A stretch of DNA of 64,000 bases from Thermomicrobium roseum DSM 5159 (GTDB taxonomy: Bacteria; Chloroflexota; Chloroflexia; Thermomicrobiales; Thermomicrobiaceae). The stretch is from the NCBI RefSeq assembly GCF_000021685.1, contig NC_011959.1:620001-684000 (forward strand). The letters are read 5' to 3'. The notes under the pieces were generated by a model. That model was given only the letters and a program-made list of their open reading frames with translations. It did not search any database and was not told the DNA's origin. Positions 15,860 to 24,654 of this stretch are shown here, one piece after another (position 1 is the stretch's first letter; every line of letters begins with the position of its first letter). Made by a program: the position numbers and the translations under genes.

Positions 15860-17530
15860 ATGCGCAGTGAGCGGATCACGCACGGGATCGATCGAGCACC
15901 GGCCCGCGCCATGCTGCGAGCAGTCGGTTTTCGCGACGAGGACTTCGACAAACCGATCGTCGCGATCGCCAATACGTGGACCGATGCGATGCCGTGTAAT
16001 TACCACCTGCGGGAACTCGCCCAGCACTTGCGCGAGGGTATCCGCGAGGCTGGCGGTGTACCAGTCGAGTTCAACACGATCGCGGTGAACGATGCCATCT
16101 CGATGGGAACCGAAGCGATGAAGGCCTCGCTGATCAGTCGCGAGGTGATCGCTGACTCGATCGAACTCATGGCGTATGGGTACCAGTTCGATGCCCTGGT
16201 CGCTATCGTCTCCTGTGACAAGACGATTCCAGGAGGGGCGATGGGGGTGATTCGTGCTGGGGTTCCTGCCATGGTGTTGTACGGAGGCTCGATCGCTCCC
16301 GGGCACTGGCGTGATCGCGAACTCACGATCGTGGAGGTCTTTGAAGCGGTAGGGGCTTACGCGGCCGGAAAGATCACGCTGGAGGAGCTGCAGGAGATCG
16401 AGCGACGCGCGATCCCGGGACCGGGAGCCTGTGGTGGGCAATATACGGCGAACACGATGGCGATGGCACTCGAAGTGATGGGCTTGTCGCCGATGGGCTA
16501 CAACGCGATACCAGCGATCGCGCCGGAGAAGGCTTCAGCAACCCGCGAGGCTGGCCGTCGCTTCATGGAGGTCGTCCGGGCGAACCGAACGCCGCGCGAT
16601 TTCTTGACCAAGACCTCGCTGCGTAACGCGATCGCTGCAGTGGCTGCAACGGGCGGGTCGACCAACGCGGTTTTGCACCTCCTGGCGATCGCGCACGAGT
16701 TGGGTATTCCGCTGAGCATCGACGAGTTCGATGAGATCAGCCAGCGAACGCCGATCATCGCTGATCTCAAACCGTGGGGTAAATACGTGGCATGGAGCCT
16801 CTATAAGGCTGGCGGGACCAAGCTCGTGGTGAAGCGACTCCTCGAGGCTGGACTCGTCGATGGGGATGCTCGTTTGGTGACGGGTGAGACCCTGGCCGAG
16901 GCAGTCGCTGATGCTCAGGAGGCTCCTGGTCAGCCGGTCGTCTATCATCCGTCCGCTCCGTTGAAACCGCATGGTGGTCTGGTTATCCTGCGTGGATCGC
17001 TCGCTCCCGAGGGTGCTGTTCTGAAAGTCGCCGGCACAGAGCAGATGTACTTCCGCGGAACGGCTCGCGTCTTCGACGCCGAAGAGCAAGCGATGCAAGC
17101 GGTCCTCAACCAGCAGATCAAGCCAGGCGATGTGGTGGTCATTCGGTACGAGGGGCCCAAGGGTGGTCCGGGCATGCGGGAAATGCTGGGGATCACGGCA
17201 GCGATCGTGGGTGAGGGGCTCGGTCCGCATGTCGCGCTGGTCACCGATGGCCGGTTCTCAGGCGGTACCAAGGGACTCATGATCGGCCATGTAGCACCCG
17301 AAGCGCCGGTGGGTGGACCGATCGCCTTCGTCCAGGATGGTGACACCATCGTGATCGACGTGGAGAAGCGGCGGATCGATCTCGAGGTGTCAGAGACGGA
17401 ACTCGCCGAACGGCGTTCGCGCTGGTCGCCGCCAGCACCACGGTTCACGAATGGGGTCTTCGCGCGCTACGCTGCGCTCGTTAGCTCTGCCTCGCAGGGT
17501 GCTGTCTTGCGGACACCTGCCTGGCAATGA
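15860..17530 (+). CDS. ilvD: Dihydroxy-acid dehydratase
   Basis: IlvD dehydrates 2,3-dihydroxy-isovalerate and -methylvalerate to the keto acids that become valine, leucine and isoleucine. It is an iron-sulfur enzyme, and its three cluster cysteines are visible in MPCNYHLREL, IVSCDKTIPG and PGACGGQYTANTMA. The 556-residue length is normal. The ATG at 15860 follows GAGAGGAG, and the sequence MRSERITHGIDRAPARAM is the family N-terminus; an upstream in-frame start is less likely. It stands alone, without other ilv or leu genes, and is followed by a strong terminator. Confidence 0.97.
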   Translation: MRSERITHGIDRAPARAMLRAVGFRDEDFDKPIVAIANTWTDAMPCNYHLRELAQHLREGIREAGGVPVEFNTIAVNDAISMGTEAMKASLISREVIADSIELMAYGYQFDALVAIVSCDKTIPGGAMGVIRAGVPAMVLYGGSIAPGHWRDRELTIVEVFEAVGAYAAGKITLEELQEIERRAIPGPGACGGQYTANTMAMALEVMGLSPMGYNAIPAIAPEKASATREAGRRFMEVVRANRTPRDFLTKTSLRNAIAAVAATGGSTNAVLHLLAIAHELGIPLSIDEFDEISQRTPIIADLKPWGKYVAWSLYKAGGTKLVVKRLLEAGLVDGDARLVTGETLAEAVADAQEAPGQPVVYHPSAPLKPHGGLVILRGSLAPEGAVLKVAGTEQMYFRGTARVFDAEEQAMQAVLNQQIKPGDVVVIRYEGPKGGPGMREMLGITAAIVGEGLGPHVALVTDGRFSGGTKGLMIGHVAPEAPVGGPIAFVQDGDTIVIDVEKRRIDLEVSETELAERRSRWSPPAPRFTNGVFARYAALVSSASQGAVLRTPAWQ

Positions 17531-17545
17531 GATCGTGAAACGAGT

Positions 17546-17581
17546 GGTGGGGCTGAGACTACACTCAGCCCCACCTGTTTT
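17546..17581 (+). terminator. Intrinsic terminator after ilvD
   Basis: A perfect 12-bp stem, GGTGGGGCTGAG (17546-17557) with CTCAGCCCCACC (17564-17575), encloses a 6-base loop and is followed by TGTTTT. It sits 15 bases after the ilvD stop and directly before the convergent purK stop. Confidence 0.9.
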
Positions 17582-17582
17582 G

Positions 17583-18692
17583 CTAGATCGTGACGGGTTG
17601 AGGGAATTCAACGATCGAAAGGACGAGGCGAACCAGTTCATCCCGTTCTTCGGGGCTCTCGGCCCGGATCGTGACATGACCCAGTTTTCGACGCGGTCGC
17701 GGGGTTTTCCCGTAGAGGTGCACGTGCACATTGGGAATCGCGAGGAGCGACTCGATCGGTGGTAGGGAACCGAGCAGATTGATCATCGCCGCGTAGCCGC
17801 GCATCGCCGTCGAGCCGAGGGGCCATCCCAGGATAGCGCGCAGGTGCTGCTCGAACTGACTCGTTTCCGCTCCTTCGATCGTCCAGTGGCCACTGTTATG
17901 CACGCGAGGTGCCATTTCGTTGGCCAGGAGCGTCTCGCCGACGACGAAGAACTCGACGGCCAGGATGCCGACGTAAGACAGTTCTTCAAGGAGAGCTGCC
18001 ACTGAGCGTTCGGCTTGCTCTTGTAGGGTGCGGTTCGCACGTGGGGCCGGTGCGCGTGAGAGCGCGAGAATGCCTTCGGTATGGCGATTTTCGACGAGTG
18101 GGTAGAACGCGATTTCACCGGTGCGTGAACGCGCCCCAAGGAGCGAGACTTCGTAGTCGAACGGTACGAACTCCTCGAGCAGGCAGGAGACACGACCCAG
18201 CTCTTCCCAGGCTCGCGGGAGTTCTGCAGGCTGGCGCACGCGTTTTTGCCCATGCCCGTCGTAACCGAAGCGTCGCGTCTTGAGAACAGCTGGAAACGGT
18301 ACAGTTTCGATGGCCGGGCCGAAGTCCTCGGGCGACGAGATCGGCGCGTAACGAGGGACGGGAATACCACACGATTCGAACAGTTGCTTTTCTTCCAGCC
18401 GGTCTTGAGCACGGAACAGGGCCACTGGTGGCGGCAGAACCGGCAGCCGTGTCGCCAGGAATTCGGCCGTCGTGCCCGGGACGTTCTCGAATTCATACGT
18501 GACGTAGTCCAACCCGGTTGCAAACTGCTCGAGGGCAAGGCGGTCGTCGTAGGAGGCCACGAGCAGTTCGGCGACGTGACCGAGCGGGGCCTCGGGAGCT
18601 GGATCGAGACCGCGAAAGTGCAGACCGAGCGGATAACCGGCGAGCGCCAGCATTCGCCCGAGTTGCCCTCCGCCGAGAATGCCGATGCGCAT
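17583..18692 (-). CDS. purK: N5-carboxyaminoimidazole ribonucleotide synthase
   Basis: PurK is an ATP-grasp ligase that carboxylates aminoimidazole ribonucleotide with bicarbonate, making the substrate for PurE in purine synthesis. The 369-residue protein starts with the dinucleotide-like loop IGILGGGQLGRML. ATP-grasp marks follow: VLKTRRFGYDGHGQ, LLEEFVPFDYEVSLLGAR and NEMAPRVHNSGHWT. The ATG at 18692 is preceded by AAGGAG at a 6-base spacing, so I prefer it over the GTG five codons upstream, which overlaps the purE stop. It is the last gene of icd-purE-purK. Confidence 0.95.
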   Translation of the reverse strand: MRIGILGGGQLGRMLALAGYPLGLHFRGLDPAPEAPLGHVAELLVASYDDRLALEQFATGLDYVTYEFENVPGTTAEFLATRLPVLPPPVALFRAQDRLEEKQLFESCGIPVPRYAPISSPEDFGPAIETVPFPAVLKTRRFGYDGHGQKRVRQPAELPRAWEELGRVSCLLEEFVPFDYEVSLLGARSRTGEIAFYPLVENRHTEGILALSRAPAPRANRTLQEQAERSVAALLEELSYVGILAVEFFVVGETLLANEMAPRVHNSGHWTIEGAETSQFEQHLRAILGWPLGSTAMRGYAAMINLLGSLPPIESLLAIPNVHVHLYGKTPRPRRKLGHVTIRAESPEERDELVRLVLSIVEFPQPVTI

Positions 18693-18703
18693 CGGTCGCT
18701 CCT

Positions 18704-19219
18704 TCACGGTGCCTGTCGCGGGTCAGGGTTCTCCAGAACTGCGCGCGTTTGTTCGTCTCGGAAACGGCGAAGACGCTCGCGGATCTCGGGGTACTTCGTC
18801 CCGAGAATAGCTGCTGCCAGGAGCGCAGCATTGACTGCACCGGCGCGACCGATGGCGAGTGTGCCGACCGGTACTCCGGCAGGCATCTGGACAATCGAAA
18901 GCAGCGAATCGAGTCCGTGCAGCGTGTGGGTCTGCACCGGCACGCCGAGAACCGGTACGACAGTCTTGGCGGCGGTCATCCCGGGCAGATGGGCGGCGCC
19001 CCCAGCTCCGGCGATGATGACCTCGATCCCGCGTGCTTCGGCTGTCGCCGCATACTCGAACATGAGGTCCGGAGTCCGGTGCGCTGACACGACACGAACC
19101 TCGTACGGAATATTCAGGTGATCGAGCGTGCTGGCAGCGTGACTCATCGTCTCCCAGTCGGATCGTGAGCCCATGATGATGCCGACGAGCGGGCGCGAGG
19201 AAGCGTTTGTTACCTGCAC
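18704..19219 (-). CDS. purE: N5-carboxyaminoimidazole ribonucleotide mutase
   Basis: PurE moves the carboxyl group of N5-CAIR to make CAIR, the step after PurK. The 171-residue length fits the class I mutase. Hallmarks are IIMGSRSDWETM for phosphate binding, VVSAHRTPDLMFEYA with the catalytic His, and IAGAGGAAHLPGMTAAKT. The start is a GTG with GAGAGG about 10 bases upstream, 15 bases after the icd stop. purK follows within a dozen bases, as in many bacteria. Why an isocitrate dehydrogenase leads this purine pair is not evident. Confidence 0.96.
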   Translation of the reverse strand: MQVTNASSRPLVGIIMGSRSDWETMSHAASTLDHLNIPYEVRVVSAHRTPDLMFEYAATAEARGIEVIIAGAGGAAHLPGMTAAKTVVPVLGVPVQTHTLHGLDSLLSIVQMPAGVPVGTLAIGRAGAVNAALLAAAILGTKYPEIRERLRRFRDEQTRAVLENPDPRQAP

Positions 19220-19234
19220 AGTGCCGTACCTCTC

Positions 19235-20695
19235 TCAATCCTCGCCCTGGGCACGGGTGAAACCAGGCTCCCCATCGAACTCGTGCAGCAGCTGGACCCG
19301 GCTCCAACGATAGCGAGCGCTCAGTCGTTCGAGCAGGGCAGTGACCGTTGCTGTGGAGACCTCCCCGTCGTGGCTCAGGAATCGGCAGCGCCAGTGATCG
19401 ACGTAATCGATGGTGGTGCCGACGTCAGGATAGACCTGAAGGCCACGACTCGAAATGAGGTGAAGCCGTAGCGGGAGATCGTCGATCAGGCGCTCGAGAT
19501 TAGGCCCCAAGATCTGGGGTGGTTCGGTTCCCTCGACGATGAGGTCGACGCCCACCACACGGCGTCGACTGGGACGAACTGGATCGAGTTCCGGGCGCTG
19601 TGCAGGAATACGAATCGGCTGGTAAGGACGTGTCTTCCACGTTGCGGAACGACGGCCGAGATTGGCGATGATCGCATCGGTGAAGGCCGTCGTCGAAACG
19701 GCTCGCTCGTCGCCGACGACATCGCGGGTGAGCGCTTTCCCTTCTTCGAGCGTGACGATGAGGGCTTGCTCGATCGTCTCCGCTGTCTCGAACTCGTCGA
19801 TGTAGCGCAACATCATCACCGCAGTGAGGATCATGGCGGTAGGATTGATGACGTTCTTCCCAGCATATTTCGGTGCTGTGCCGTGCACAGGTTCGAAAAT
19901 GGCTACCTCGTGGCCGTAATTTCCTGAGGCGGCGAAGCCGAGCCCGCCGACCAGACCCGAGGCGAGATCGGAGATGATATCACCATTCAGATTGGTCGTG
20001 ACGATGACCTCGAACTGCTCAGGAGCTTTGACGAGTTGGTGTGCACAGTTATCGATGATGAGGTGGTTGGCTTCGATGTCCGGGTACTCGGAAGCGATTT
20101 CCTCGAAAATGTGCTGAAACCATCCTTCGGTCAGTTTCAAAATATTGGACTTGGTCGCGCAGGTAACCTTCTTCCTGCCTTCTGCGCGGGCGAGTTCGAA
20201 GGCAAAGCGGATGATCTTTTCGCTCCCTTTATAGGATATCAGCTTATGGGCGATGGTCACTCCAGGAGTTTCGCGATATTCGATAGCAGCGTAGAGATCT
20301 TCGATATTCTCGCGAACGACGACGAGATCGATGTTACGTCCGCGGTAGGGTGTGGGAACCGAGGGGAGTTCGCGCACCGGGCGGACATTCGCGAATGCCT
20401 CGAAGAGCTTGCGCAACGTCACATTGGCACTCTTCTCGCCATAGCCGACCGGTGTTTCCAGTGGTCCCTTCAGGACCACCCGGGTGCGCTTGATCGACTC
20501 GATCGTGTCGTCGGGTACACCGCTCGCGATCCCTTCTCGGAAGACGCTCGCACCGGCCCGGCGGACTTCCCACTCGATCGGTGCACCAACCGCCTCGATG
20601 AGTCGGCAAGCACTCTCCACGATCTCCGGTCCGATGCCGTCGCCAGGTATCAAGGTCACGAGTTTTTTCCCATTCGGGGTCACGACGTACTTCAT
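19235..20695 (-). CDS. icd: NADP-type isocitrate dehydrogenase, Thermus-like long form
   Basis: The enzyme oxidatively decarboxylates isocitrate to 2-oxoglutarate in the citric acid cycle. At 486 residues it is longer than the common 400-420 form. The isopropylmalate/isocitrate dehydrogenase core carries LIPGDGIGPEIVE, LKGPLETPVGYGEKSANVTL, VVRENIEDLYA, NLNGDIISDLASGLVGGLG and EPVHGTAPKYAGKNVINPTA. About 140 further residues, from RSRRRVVGVD to the EFDGEPGFTRAQGED end, match the extra C-terminal domain I recall in the Thermus thermophilus enzyme. Cofactor preference is inferred from that likeness. The ATG at 20695 follows AGGAGGAAG; it heads icd-purE-purK. Confidence 0.93.
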   Translation of the reverse strand: MKYVVTPNGKKLVTLIPGDGIGPEIVESACRLIEAVGAPIEWEVRRAGASVFREGIASGVPDDTIESIKRTRVVLKGPLETPVGYGEKSANVTLRKLFEAFANVRPVRELPSVPTPYRGRNIDLVVVRENIEDLYAAIEYRETPGVTIAHKLISYKGSEKIIRFAFELARAEGRKKVTCATKSNILKLTEGWFQHIFEEIASEYPDIEANHLIIDNCAHQLVKAPEQFEVIVTTNLNGDIISDLASGLVGGLGFAASGNYGHEVAIFEPVHGTAPKYAGKNVINPTAMILTAVMMLRYIDEFETAETIEQALIVTLEEGKALTRDVVGDERAVSTTAFTDAIIANLGRRSATWKTRPYQPIRIPAQRPELDPVRPSRRRVVGVDLIVEGTEPPQILGPNLERLIDDLPLRLHLISSRGLQVYPDVGTTIDYVDHWRCRFLSHDGEVSTATVTALLERLSARYRWSRVQLLHEFDGEPGFTRAQGED

Positions 20696-20754
20696 CGTTG
20701 CACCGCTTCCTCCTGACTGCTCCATCGCTGGCGGTCTGCCCAGCCCGAACGGGC

Positions 20755-20784
20755 ACCATACTCGAGAAACCGGCCCGTTGTCAA
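20755..20784 (-). promoter_or_regulatory. Sigma-70 promoter of icd-purE-purK
   Basis: Minus strand: -35 TTGACA (20779-20784), 18-base spacer, -10 TATGGT (20755-20760). This lies about 60 bases upstream of the icd ATG at 20695. Confidence 0.65.
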
Positions 20785-20830
20785 CCGCTGGTTTATCGCT
20801 CCCACGGCTGGAGGTTATTGCGATTCTCGT

Positions 20831-22195
20831 CTAGCGATCGGAGGAACCGCTGACTCTGGTGGATGGTGCGATCCGGCCCTGACGCAGGTCATCCGCGATC
20901 ATTGCAGCGACGACGTTGCCGAGGCGCACGCTGTAGTTGGTGCCACGATCCTCCGGATAGATCTGCGCGGTATTGGCGACGTAGACGCCGGGTAGCGGTG
21001 TCCGATGCTCCGGGATCTGTTCACTGTAGCGCAAGGTCACGATCGGCTGGGCAGCGTGCTCTCGAAAAACCCAGTAGTCCTCGATCCACTCGGGTGAGAA
21101 CGATGGATTCACTTTCGGCAAGTGGTGCAGTGCAGCCGCGAGAACCTCCTCATCCCGCAGTGCGAGATAAGGATGACTCTGCTCGACGTATTTGCTCACG
21201 TAGATGAGATGACGTCCTTGGTAATAGGACGGTGGTATCAAGTTCGTGTGTTCGATGATGCCGGTATACGGGAGATCGGGATCGCCGATATTCAGCCAGT
21301 AGATATCGCTGAGTCGGTGGCGCGACTGGAGGAGGAGAGTGACGGCTGCTTGGTACGTGGTACCGAGCAGCTTGTGCCGGTAGGTCTCAGGAAGTTGCGG
21401 AAAGAGTTTGGCGACGAGCGGACTGGGGACGGTGGCCACGATGACATCGACCAGCGTGGTCGCGCCACTCGAATCGCGCACGAGCCAGCTGTTCTCATGC
21501 CGTACGATCGCCTCGACCCCGACTCCCGAGTGGATCGCTCCGCCAGCTTCCTGGATCGCTGCGGCGAGACTATCGATCAGGACATTGAAACTGCCGAGAA
21601 TGTAGCCGAGCCGCTCGCGCTCGAAAAGCGATCGCCGAGACTGCGTTCGAAGATAGATTTTGTTCCAGAACCAGGCCATGGCGACGTCCCCGGCGCGCGG
21701 ACCGAATTTGGCGTGGAGCTGAGCGCCCCAGACACGCTCGAAAGCGCGGTGTCCGACCCAGCGGCGTAGCCACTGTTCCGCGGTCACGTACTCGAAGCGT
21801 TGCCAATCGCGGACATGCTGGAGGTAGAAAGTCACGAGGCCGATACGCAGGCGATCGGGCAGTGGAACGACCCCGAGTCGCAGAACATCGAGCGCACTCG
21901 AGAGCGGATAGATGCGTCCGCGGGCGAAGAAGCCGACCCGAGAGGGTAGCCAAACGAGCCGATCAGCCAAACCGAGTTCTTCGAGCAAACGGACGATATC
22001 CCGGTCGCTCAGGAAGAGGTGATGATAGAAGTATTCCAGCGCTGTCCCGAGTAAGGGGAAAGCGGCCGCTTGTCCACCGAGCTGCCGCTGTCGTTCCCAG
22101 AGAACGATCCGGTGTCCCTGGCGCGCGAGACGGTAGGCTGCGGTCAAGCCTGCGATACCGCCACCGATGATCCCGATGCGAAGCGCAGTCGGCAT
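20831..22195 (-). CDS. FAD-dependent oxidoreductase of the amine oxidase/protoporphyrinogen oxidase group
   Basis: The N-terminus IGIIGGGIAGLTAAYRLARQ followed by VLWERQRQLGGQA is a Rossmann FAD-binding fold of the amine-oxidase/phytoene-desaturase superfamily. The C-terminal GVYVANTAQIYPEDRGTNYSVRLG fits the second FAD contact. The 454-residue protein has no signal peptide. The substrate is not evident; relatives act on protoporphyrinogen, carotenoids, UDP-galactopyranose and polyamines. The ATG at 22195 has GAGGG 8 bases upstream, overlapping the secF stop, so it should be co-transcribed with nadD-secD-secF. Its presence there does not point to a role in secretion. Confidence 0.8.
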   Translation of the reverse strand: MPTALRIGIIGGGIAGLTAAYRLARQGHRIVLWERQRQLGGQAAAFPLLGTALEYFYHHLFLSDRDIVRLLEELGLADRLVWLPSRVGFFARGRIYPLSSALDVLRLGVVPLPDRLRIGLVTFYLQHVRDWQRFEYVTAEQWLRRWVGHRAFERVWGAQLHAKFGPRAGDVAMAWFWNKIYLRTQSRRSLFERERLGYILGSFNVLIDSLAAAIQEAGGAIHSGVGVEAIVRHENSWLVRDSSGATTLVDVIVATVPSPLVAKLFPQLPETYRHKLLGTTYQAAVTLLLQSRHRLSDIYWLNIGDPDLPYTGIIEHTNLIPPSYYQGRHLIYVSKYVEQSHPYLALRDEEVLAAALHHLPKVNPSFSPEWIEDYWVFREHAAQPIVTLRYSEQIPEHRTPLPGVYVANTAQIYPEDRGTNYSVRLGNVVAAMIADDLRQGRIAPSTRVSGSSDR

Positions 22196-22205
22196 GCAGT
22201 GTCCC

Positions 22206-23129
22206 TCAGGCAGGAGCGTGTTGGCGACGCAAGCGAGCGAACAATCGATGGAGTTCCCGGTTTTCCCAGACGACGACGATTTGACTGGCATTGAAAATGG
22301 ATGAGTACGTTCCGCTGACGATACCGATCAGCAAGGCGAGCACGAATGTCCGGATCGTTTCGCCTCCGAGCAGATAGAGCGCGAGCAGCGTCAGCACGAC
22401 CGTGAGCGAGGTGTTGATCGAGCGGACGAGTGTCTGCACCAGGCTGTAGTTCACGATCTGCTCGAAAGTCGGAGCTGCCCGACGGGCGAGATTTTCGCGG
22501 ATCCGGTCGAAGACGACGATCGTATCGTGAACCGAAAAGCCGATCACCGTGAGTAAGGCTGTGACGAACAAAGCATCGACTTCGACGCCGCGCAACCAGC
22601 CGAGAATGGAGAAGACGCCGAGCACGACAGCCACATCGTGCAGCATCGCGATGATGGCAGCGATTCCGTAGAGGAAAGGATTGTTGGTGTTCCGGAAAGC
22701 CCAGGCTATGTAGAGCAAGATACCGACCGTCGTCAGCGCAACGGCGGTGATTGCGCGGTTCCGGATCGCTGTACCTAGAGTCGGTCCGACCGATTCCAGA
22801 CGAAGCTCTGTGATGTCGCCGAACGAGGCGCGGAGAGCCTGAGTCAGCTTCTCCTTTTCCGGGGAACCCTCTTTGAGTTCTCGCATACGGATCAAAACGA
22901 CATTGTTATCGGCTGTCTGAACGATCGCGTCATCGATGCCGTTTTGGGCGAGAACCTGTCGCACATCACCGGGCTGGACGGGCCGACTCAGCTGAATTTC
23001 CCAGAGTGTTCCGCCGGTGAAATCGATGCTCAAGCGCAGACCGTGCACGGCGAGCGAGACGAGGCCGGGAATGATGACGATCAACGAGAGGAGAAACCAG
23101 TAGTACCGCTTACCGACCAGATCGAGCAT
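22206..23129 (-). CDS. secF: Protein translocase subunit SecF
   Basis: SecF works with SecD at SecYEG and uses the proton gradient to help pull exported proteins across the membrane. The 307-residue protein has a first membrane helix (YYWFLLSLIVIIPGLVSLAV), an outer domain starting LSIDFTGGTLWEI, and then five further membrane helices. The family signatures LRGVEVDALFVTALLTVIGF, SVHDTIVVFDRIREN and SINTSLTVVLTLLALYLLGG are clear. It follows secD by about a dozen bases. Confidence 0.96.
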   Translation of the reverse strand: MLDLVGKRYYWFLLSLIVIIPGLVSLAVHGLRLSIDFTGGTLWEIQLSRPVQPGDVRQVLAQNGIDDAIVQTADNNVVLIRMRELKEGSPEKEKLTQALRASFGDITELRLESVGPTLGTAIRNRAITAVALTTVGILLYIAWAFRNTNNPFLYGIAAIIAMLHDVAVVLGVFSILGWLRGVEVDALFVTALLTVIGFSVHDTIVVFDRIRENLARRAAPTFEQIVNYSLVQTLVRSINTSLTVVLTLLALYLLGGETIRTFVLALLIGIVSGTYSSIFNASQIVVVWENRELHRLFARLRRQHAPA

Positions 23130-23141
23130 CGAGGTTTCCTC

Positions 23142-24611
23142 TCAGTCACCGCGTGCTGGTGCCATCGCGACCTGTGACGGCGAAATCCCGAACCAGCGGA
23201 CATCGCGGAACAGATGGCGCGTCAACAAGAGGCGCAGGAGCGTACGAGTCACGACGATCGCTGTGAACATGCTGACCGCAACACCGATAAAGAGGGTCAG
23301 GGCGAACCCTTGAATGATCGTGGCACCGACGTACCGTCCGAACCAGAACAAGATCATGCAGGAGATCATCGTGGAAATGTTGGAGTCCCGAATGGAGGGC
23401 CAAGCGTGATTGAAACCCTCCTCGATGGCGCGGGCGATTGGGCGGCCGAGGCGGAGCTCTTCGCGGATACGTGCGAAGATCAGCACGTTCGCGTCCACGG
23501 CCATACCGATGGACAAGATGAACCCTGCAATGCCCGGAAGTGTCAGAACCACCGGAATCAATTTGAAGAGTGCAAAAACGTAGGCCGTATACAAGAGTAG
23601 TGCGATGACGGAAATGAATCCTGGTAGTCGGTAGTACAAGATCATGAAGAGTGCCACCAAGCCGAGCCCGACGATCCCAGCAACGATGCTCTTGCGGATC
23701 GAGTCTTGGCCGAGTGTCGGGCCGACAGTTCGGCTCTGGACGACTTCGAGCGGCACAGCGAGGGCACCGGACTTCAGCTGGAGTGCCAGATCGCGGACCT
23801 CTTGCGCCGTCAGACCCTGGATGATGCCGCGATCGCGGATCGCATCTCTGATGGTCGCTGTGTTGATGACCTGTTTGTCGACGACGATCGACATGGGCTG
23901 GCCGATATGCGTGCTCGTGTACTGATAGAAACGGTCAGCTGCTTCAGGTTTCAACTCGAAGCCGACGACGAGGTTACCGAACTGATCGGTAGTCGGATAG
24001 GCGTCTTTCAGATCAGCACCGGTGACGATGGTCTCGTAAACCGTACCGGTTGGCGTCGGTGTCGCTGCTGGAGTCGGGGTGGCTCCGGGCGTTGCGGCAG
24101 CTGTCTCGCTCGCAGCCGCAGGCTCAGTCGCTGACGCTGGTGTACTCGCGCTCGCTGTCGGGGTCGGCGCGACATCGCTAGCTGGGCCAAGTGTGGTGTT
24201 CACGATCGTGCCAACCGGTAAGAATTCGCCTTTCGTATCGATGATTTCCAGCAGAGCAGTCCGTTGCAGGACGCGCACCGCACGCTCCGGATCTTGGAAG
24301 CCAGGGAGTTCCACGAGGATCTGATCGGTCCCGCGCGTCTGAATGACTGGTTCACTGACCCCCAGCCCATTGACGCGGCGTTCGATCGTGTCTCGCGTTC
24401 CCTGCAGCACGTCCTGCGTCACCGTGACACCAGCCGGTGGGCGTGCCTGCAGGACGAGCTGGACGCCGCCTTGGAGATCCAGCCCGAGCCGAACCGTGAT
24501 CGAGCGCTTCCACCCGAACGGGTCGAGTTGCTGCCCGGGGAGATCGACCCAGATTGCTGCCAGGCTGAGAAGAACGATGACGATCAACGTTTGCCACGGA
24601 CGGATACGCAT
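23142..24611 (-). CDS. secD: Protein translocase subunit SecD
   Basis: SecD is the larger partner of SecF in the proton-driven export complex. The 489-residue protein has an N-terminal membrane helix, the P1 head starting RLGLDLQGGVQLVLQA, and C-terminal membrane helices with GFILSIGMAVDANVLIFARI and the IQGFALTLFIGVAVSMFTAI segment. Between about residues 146 and 190 lies a low-complexity Ala/Pro/Thr/Ser linker within the extracytoplasmic head, which most SecD proteins lack. The ATG at 24611 has GAGG 5 bases upstream; a start 11 codons earlier lacks a site. It sits 43 bases after nadD. Confidence 0.95.
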   Translation of the reverse strand: MRIRPWQTLIVIVLLSLAAIWVDLPGQQLDPFGWKRSITVRLGLDLQGGVQLVLQARPPAGVTVTQDVLQGTRDTIERRVNGLGVSEPVIQTRGTDQILVELPGFQDPERAVRVLQRTALLEIIDTKGEFLPVGTIVNTTLGPASDVAPTPTASASTPASATEPAAASETAAATPGATPTPAATPTPTGTVYETIVTGADLKDAYPTTDQFGNLVVGFELKPEAADRFYQYTSTHIGQPMSIVVDKQVINTATIRDAIRDRGIIQGLTAQEVRDLALQLKSGALAVPLEVVQSRTVGPTLGQDSIRKSIVAGIVGLGLVALFMILYYRLPGFISVIALLLYTAYVFALFKLIPVVLTLPGIAGFILSIGMAVDANVLIFARIREELRLGRPIARAIEEGFNHAWPSIRDSNISTMISCMILFWFGRYVGATIIQGFALTLFIGVAVSMFTAIVVTRTLLRLLLTRHLFRDVRWFGISPSQVAMAPARGD

Positions 24612-24654
24612 GCGTTCCTCGCTTCCGCTCGCGTGGTGTACCACGCCGCGGGGA

